NCBI RefSeq assembly: GCF_008831285.2
Contig: NC_045138.2
Span: 35,145,115-35,209,114 of the forward strand
Length of the DNA stretch: 64,000 bases
Direction: 5' to 3'
DNA from: Nymphaea colorata
Taxonomy: Eukaryota; Streptophyta; Magnoliopsida; Nymphaeales; Nymphaeaceae
Shown here piece after piece: positions 58,824 to 64,000 of this stretch. A program made the position numbers and the translations under genes. The notes under the pieces were generated by a model. It searched no databases and was not told where the DNA came from. It saw nothing but the letters and a program-made list of their open reading frames with translations. The stretch's first letter is position 1; each line of letters begins with the position of its first letter.

Positions 58824-61800
58824 ATGGCGGAGGCGATGACTCCTAGCGAAGCATCTTCACCGAGTGAGGCAAAGCCAGAGAAGCCAGGGCCCGTCTACGC
58901 ATCAGGGCAAGCACAAGACCTGAGCCGAAGCGTCTTTCGCTCTACCACCTCTGCCATCCGCTCCGCTCTGACCAACGGGGAGTTCCCCACTCTTCATCTT
59001 CAATCGATTCAAGTATGATCCTTACCCACAAAATATGCGAATGCTATTGGTGTGCTTCGTCATCTTCTGTTCCATGAATAGTTAACTCGAAGAAAAGAAA
59101 TAGATTGGAACCCTTCACGAAAATTTAGCGTTTGTGTCCAATTTCTATGCACCTTCGCACAATGACGCGACATCCCAAATCCTCCCATTTACCTGGTTAA
59201 TTAGCTTCATATTAACATCCGTCTATTTGGGATGTAGATTGAAGGACTTCGTTGCTCACTTTGTTTGTGGATCATTTCAAGGATATTTCTTAGGCGACTC
59301 TTGGTTCATCTTCTTACGATTAACCTTGGAATGCATACTTAGTTCCTCTACTTCCTAGTCATTGCAATCATATAATTCGTATTCCTGCAGCGATTAGCAT
59401 TGATCCCGAGTGCTGGGGCTTGGTCGTTGGTGATGTGTTAGAAATATACCATGTCTCTAACATGATTTTTGTAAGATCACCCATGACCGATGTCTGTAAT
59501 TACCAGGCTCCCAGTTGGGGTGCATCTTTTAGTTTCAACGTTCATTAAGTTGTCGCGTGGTTGTGGCTAGGTTTCTCATTTTTCTGATGCTTGAGACCGA
59601 CCATAAAATTGTTTCGGCTCTACCAGTTGCGTAAATCGCACTTTCTTCTGACATACGAGACTACCCATTTTTTGAATACCGTGTCATGCCTTGTTTATGC
59701 AATTATGTGGCGTATAGGCATAAGTTCTTTGATTACATCCATTTTTAAGGAAGGACCAATCCAAAGATAGCGAAGTTTTCGTACTCACTGATGTACTGCT
59801 GAAGTCTACAGCAGATGAGCGGTGACGTTCTGCTTAAATACGCAACTAGTGTTACGTGTCATCAGTGGATGATAGGAAACGGTGTGAACATATTTGTGAC
59901 CGTAGAGGTCCCAGTTTGGTTCACTTCAGAGTTGCGATGCCTACTTTTCTTTTATTAGTTTGAAGGTAAAATGCACTCCAACTTTTTCTAACGTAAGAAG
60001 CCGCTGAAATGAACAAGTCCACAATTTATCATAGACAACCTGAAAAATTATATTTGCAGACCCATGCTAGGCTCCAAACCAGTGATTGGGCTCCAAACAG
60101 ATTCATACAGACATACATTGACAACTTGAAAGTATGTGATATCAGTGTTGACATCTTAGTTGTCAAGGCGTCTAGGTGCTGCCTAGGTGCCAGCCAGGCC
60201 TGCCTGGCCTAAAAAGGAGTCCAATATATATCTGACTTTTAGTCTGTTACTAACACTTCAGTTCTTTGAGAGCTCTTCTAGATAAAATTAGTTGCCATAA
60301 TCAAGAATTGCATTAAATCTGTAAATGAAGATGAAGAAATTTACCAATATTTAACAAACTTTTGCTCTGTTACTTGTGTATTGAATATTTGATGACCATG
60401 AATTGATAAGTATATGCATCAAAGAGGAATTTTACTACATAGTAATTTAGGTAATGTTTTATGCTTCATGTGTTGACTATCATCTACATAGCTCATATTG
60501 TTTCTTTGTAACTCTAACATCAGACTATGTTGAAGTGAAGTCTGCACGTATTTCTCTGATTACTAGACATGCATTAAACAAGAGAAACTGGTGGTCTTTT
60601 TGCCATTCACCTAGGTTTTAACATGGGTAAGAAGGCTAACATAGGTTCCACAAAATATGTTTTAGAGCACATAAGATATATACAGAAATTCATGGTTTTA
60701 TAGAATATGTACTTAACGTATGGCTGAAACTTCCACGTGATGAGTTGATATAGAATATGTAATTAACGTACAACAAACTGTACTTAAAGAACAGAAATTA
60801 TATAATAGAACTGCATATAATATAATTATATATGGTATAAGAGTGTATAATAAAATTACAAGACTTAATTTGAATGGAAGGTGACTTTTCATCTTCCCAT
60901 GGACTAGGCGTGCTAGCGCCTAGTCCAACCTAGACGCACCTAGGCGTCAGCTTAACACCTGTTGCCTAAGTGATGGACTTAGGCGACGGGTGTGGACTCA
61001 TGCCTAGGCGACGGCTAGGCATGGACTAGTCCATGCCTTAACAACTAAGGTTGACATGAAATATATGAATTGCTGTTTATAACAGAAGATGGATTTCTTG
61101 TCTTTTCCCATTTGCTTGCTACAGGATTCAATTCCGGAAGTGAAATCTTGGTACAAAGACTATGAAGATGCTATTGTTAGGAAAGTGAAAGGTAATTCTT
61201 CTGTTTATGTAACATTTTTTTCAGATTAGATTTCTATAGGCATGCTTTTTTGATTTCCTGAGTCCTTATTGAAACTTTGGAATTTTACTTAATTGTGTTT
61301 ATAGAGGAGTTGATCAGTGCACGTGAACACCCATCTGCAGCTGCTGGAATTGCTATAGCAACAGGTCTCCTTCTCTTGCGAGGTATTAACCATAAATTTG
61401 TCTTACCACATGGAGATAAGTTTATTCTTACTATTATATTTTGTCTATTTCTCTATTTTAACCATGTTGCTCTATCCATAGGTCCAAGGAGGTTATTGTT
61501 TCGTCAGACATTTGGCCGTCTCCAAAGTGAAGAGGTAGGTAATCTTTTACATATTTTGCTGTACATTTCAAATGAAGCTTAAGATGTATGTTTGTGAAGA
61601 TGCTGTAGTGTAGCTGTCGACACCAGTAGTCTAGTAAAGTAGTAATGTGATTGATTTTTCTCACGTGCAACCATAAAGGTTCGCTGACTGGAAAAAGCCC
61701 ACAGGGATAAATGAGGTGTTTTTCTGTTCACTTCAAAGAGAGGAAGCAGATAAATTAGGGCAACTGTTTAATAATGTGTGCTTCTTTCTTCTTTTTCCAT

Positions 61801-63174
61801 GACAAAGATAACTATGCTGTTAATGTGGAGGTCAGTCACTATAACTCCAATTTTAAATGAAAGATCGAGAAATACCTGCAAATGTTCCCTTGAATTACAT
61901 CTGCAAGCTAATGGTACACACCCTTCTTGGGAAAGAAGCCAAGATACTTATATGATATTGAAATGTTGAACTAGACCTTTAATGAAAATTACTCATCGAA
62001 TTTTAATCATTTTTTTTTTCAACTGGTAAAAAGTTGGAACTGATATATCCATATTAAAGTCACATTTTTGTTTTTGAAATTTGATTTGTATATTAAGACA
62101 AATCTTATGGTTAGTCTGATCACATTCTCTGTTACTTAGGATAGAAGCAGTGATTTCTTTCCTTAGTCAGTGATTTAATTGTTTGGTTCTTGAACTTGAA
62201 AAGATGCTCAAGATCAGAGACTTAGATGTAGTGCAGCAAAGCTACTATGCTCCAAAGCTTTGGGATTTCAGTCATAAGAAGTTTCAAGTTGTAAGTATTT
62301 CTGCAGGCACAATTCCTCAAAGTTGAGAGAAATGTGACTGAGCTTGGCCAGTCAATTGATCTTATAAAGAAAGAGAGTAAAAAGTTACGGGAGAGGGCTT
62401 CTTTTGCTCAAGAGGAAATGAACCGTGGTCATACTAAGCTCAAGTAACATAGCAAACCTTTGTGTTGTCTTAAAACATTCATTGCCTTACATGGTTTCCA
62501 ACTACAAGTTTAAAGATTGAGTTAATTTCCAGGAATGCGGGACGTGAAATTCAAAGGCTTGCAGATTCTGTCTACAAAATGGAATCACAAGCTTTGGGTA
62601 AGCATTTTACTCATTTTCTTCTGTAAATTGAATGACTGGCTAGGAGATCCTTTCTGAGTGTTGAAGGACAGTAGTCTAAACATAAATTCTGATACAGATT
62701 TAGTGGATGGATTGCGGGAGGTGCCTGGTAGAGAGGCTTTACGGCTCCGAGCAGAGGCAAGTGATGTGTCTTTGGTCCTCTACTATTGCCTGGTTTTTGC
62801 TATTATATCTTACCTTTTATGTTTGCCTCTTTCGAATGAGTTGAATTACATCACGGAATAGTCAACTGACGAACTTGACGTTCTCATGTACGAGATAGTT
62901 TTACCCGCTGTTGTCTAAAGTAAAAGTTGGTCTCATTAAGATGCACATTCGATGTGGTTCTTATTGCTGGATGGTAAACAACTACAAGTCCTTGCTTTTG
63001 AGAATTTGCCTGGATCTGCACAAAGTCGACAGTGAAAATGTTGGGATTTCGATGTACATTATTTACAATAATATTTGTCTGCAGGTTGCTTCTATGGCGT
63101 CCCAATTGAAGCAGGAGAGGACTGCTCTTAACAAAAGAATTTTAAAAATCTCCGACTATGGAATAGCAGTATGA
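58824..63174 (+). CDS. RHIP1: RHIP1-like protein (RGS1-HXK1 interacting), 8 exons
   Basis: Exons 58824-59012, 61125-61191, 61305-61382, 61482-61534, 62307-62443, 62533-62597, 62698-62756 and 63085-63174 fit in phase and encode 245 residues. An N-terminal Pro/Ser/Glu-rich part is followed by LSRSVFRSTTSAIRSA, then YEDAIVRKVKEELISAREHP and a short hydrophobic segment (AAGIAIATGLLLL, about residues 100-112). The rest is a long coiled coil (ERNVTELGQSIDLIKKESKK, QRLADSVYKMESQA) ending REVPGREALRLRAEVASM...KISDYGIAV. This layout matches the plant family annotated as RGS1-HXK1 interacting protein 1, which links G-protein and glucose signalling in Arabidopsis. The name is from memory of the family pattern. 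Intron 7 uses a GC donor. Intron 1 (2.1 kb) contains a hAT insertion. Confidence 0.78.
60147..60154. repeat. 8-bp target-site duplication GTTGACAT
   Basis: It directly precedes the element at 60155 and is repeated exactly at 61050-61057. An 8-bp duplication is diagnostic of hAT insertion. Confidence 0.88.
60155..61049. mobile_element. Non-autonomous hAT element, 895 bp
   Basis: The ends are CTTAGTTGTCAAGGC and GCCTTAACAACTAAG, inverted repeats with one mismatch, flanked by the perfect duplication GTTGACAT. Subterminal GCCTAGGCG/CTAGGTGC words cluster at both ends (60169-60215 and 60905-61040). The AT-rich interior has no transposase. It sits in intron 1 of the RHIP1-like gene. Confidence 0.88.
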
Positions 63175-64000
63175 GACTGCAACTCTTCAGAAACTGCATC
63201 GTTCTCAGCTGCCTGCAGGCAATTAGGGCCAAGTTGTGCATCGAATGGCTTCATGGTGACGGGAGTTTTTTCAATAGTTATCATGAGCTTTGCAAGGCAT
63301 ATTTGTAGCTTGCAAGCTTACTATGTCAATGTTGGATTTTTCTTTCCGGGTGAAGGATACCATGACGATCTCATGTACCACCTGTTCGAGTTTGCTTCAT
63401 GTTTCCACATCGATGGCCTGGCCTCGATTAACTACATAATAAAGAGAAGTGGCTTATGAAATTGACAAGACTTTTCTAAGTGCATACAAACTCATAACAG
63501 CGAACATTTGCGATCCTCTCTCTCTATCTCTCACGAGGGAATGCGTTGGTAATACCTACTTGTGGCCATGAAAAAAAGCCCTATTCTGATCGTTGCACCG
63601 AGAGCACCAGTCATAGTTGCACCGAGAGCACTAGTCAGAAGTTGGCTATTATGAACCTGGTAAACGATGACGAAACTGGGCAAGAATGGTGCAGAAACTT
63701 GCCTGGGAAAAGTTCTGCTTGTGTGGCCAGCGATCAGCAGCCTTTTGAAGTTTAAACGATCAACATCGTCATCCCACGTTGGACGCAGATTTCTTTTCTT
63801 GGTTGTAGTTGGTCCCGGAACGGAACACGAGCTATAACTTCCTTTCCAAGTCCCTTTTAGTTGAGTGTGGCTGGGTTGCCGATACTAGTTACTTCTCTGG
63901 AGATTTAACTCCAATCGGTTGCCAGATGACGGCTTCTCGATAGTGGGTGGCGGAAAATGTTCATCAAATGTGGGTCTCTGGTGTGGTGAGCAAGAGGCTT
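63175..64000. other. 3' UTR of the RHIP1-like gene and following sequence
   Basis: No further gene is supported. The open frames 63253-63459 and 63546-63755 are short and unrecognised; a direct repeat of about 20 bp (GTTGCACCGAGAGCACYAGTC) lies at 63592-63635. Confidence 0.5.

Overview
This window is nuclear DNA from a flowering plant. It has intron-rich genes with GT-AG splice sites, AT-rich introns and spacers, long (TA)n and (CT)n microsatellites, and a heavy load of hAT, Copia and MITE-type elements. The best-matched proteins are plant-type: cytosolic pyruvate kinase, a zinc-ribbon/RING-H2 ligase, RHIP1 and a PSY peptide precursor. I cannot name the species. Gene models were assembled by hand from reading frames, splice signals and family knowledge; no search or RNA data were available.

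Region 1-21900 is almost gene-free. It holds a MITE-like element (3779-4172), a possible decayed histone H4 copy (about 5880-6140) and an 11-kb hAT transposon complex (6449-17366). The complex consists of a full-length but inactivated hAT element on the minus strand (6449-13761) followed by an inverted, 5'-truncated second copy (13841-17366). The two 3.5-3.6 kb arms form a giant imperfect palindrome. Both arms carry, between the transposase and the 3' terminus, the 3' part of a host GPI inositol-deacylase (PGAP1-like) gene with introns still present, so this is a gene-capturing hAT.

Region 21900-33700 contains a small three-exon gene (22090-23876, +) whose spliced 95-residue product looks like a secreted PSY-type sulfated peptide hormone precursor. 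After it come tandem and inverted repeats and a Copia LTR retrotransposon (27104-33678, minus orientation). The Copia element has a 5-bp target-site duplication, two 468-bp LTRs and a deleted integrase core.

Region 33700-64000 is the gene-rich half. Cytosolic pyruvate kinase (37143-40224, +) converges on a zinc-ribbon/RING-H2 E3 ligase (41028-42080, -). A seven-exon mitochondrial complex I assembly factor of the CIA30/NDUFAF1 family (45511-50419, -) is divergent from a four-exon multi-pass membrane protein (51253-53514, +), with about 830 bp between the start codons. An eight-exon RHIP1-like gene (58824-63174, +) has a GC-AG intron and an 895-bp non-autonomous hAT with a perfect 8-bp target-site duplication in intron 1.

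These genes do not form a pathway; they are ordinary neighbours. The unusual content is the PGAP1-capturing hAT palindrome and the small peptide gene, which is too fragmented by introns to show as a single open frame.
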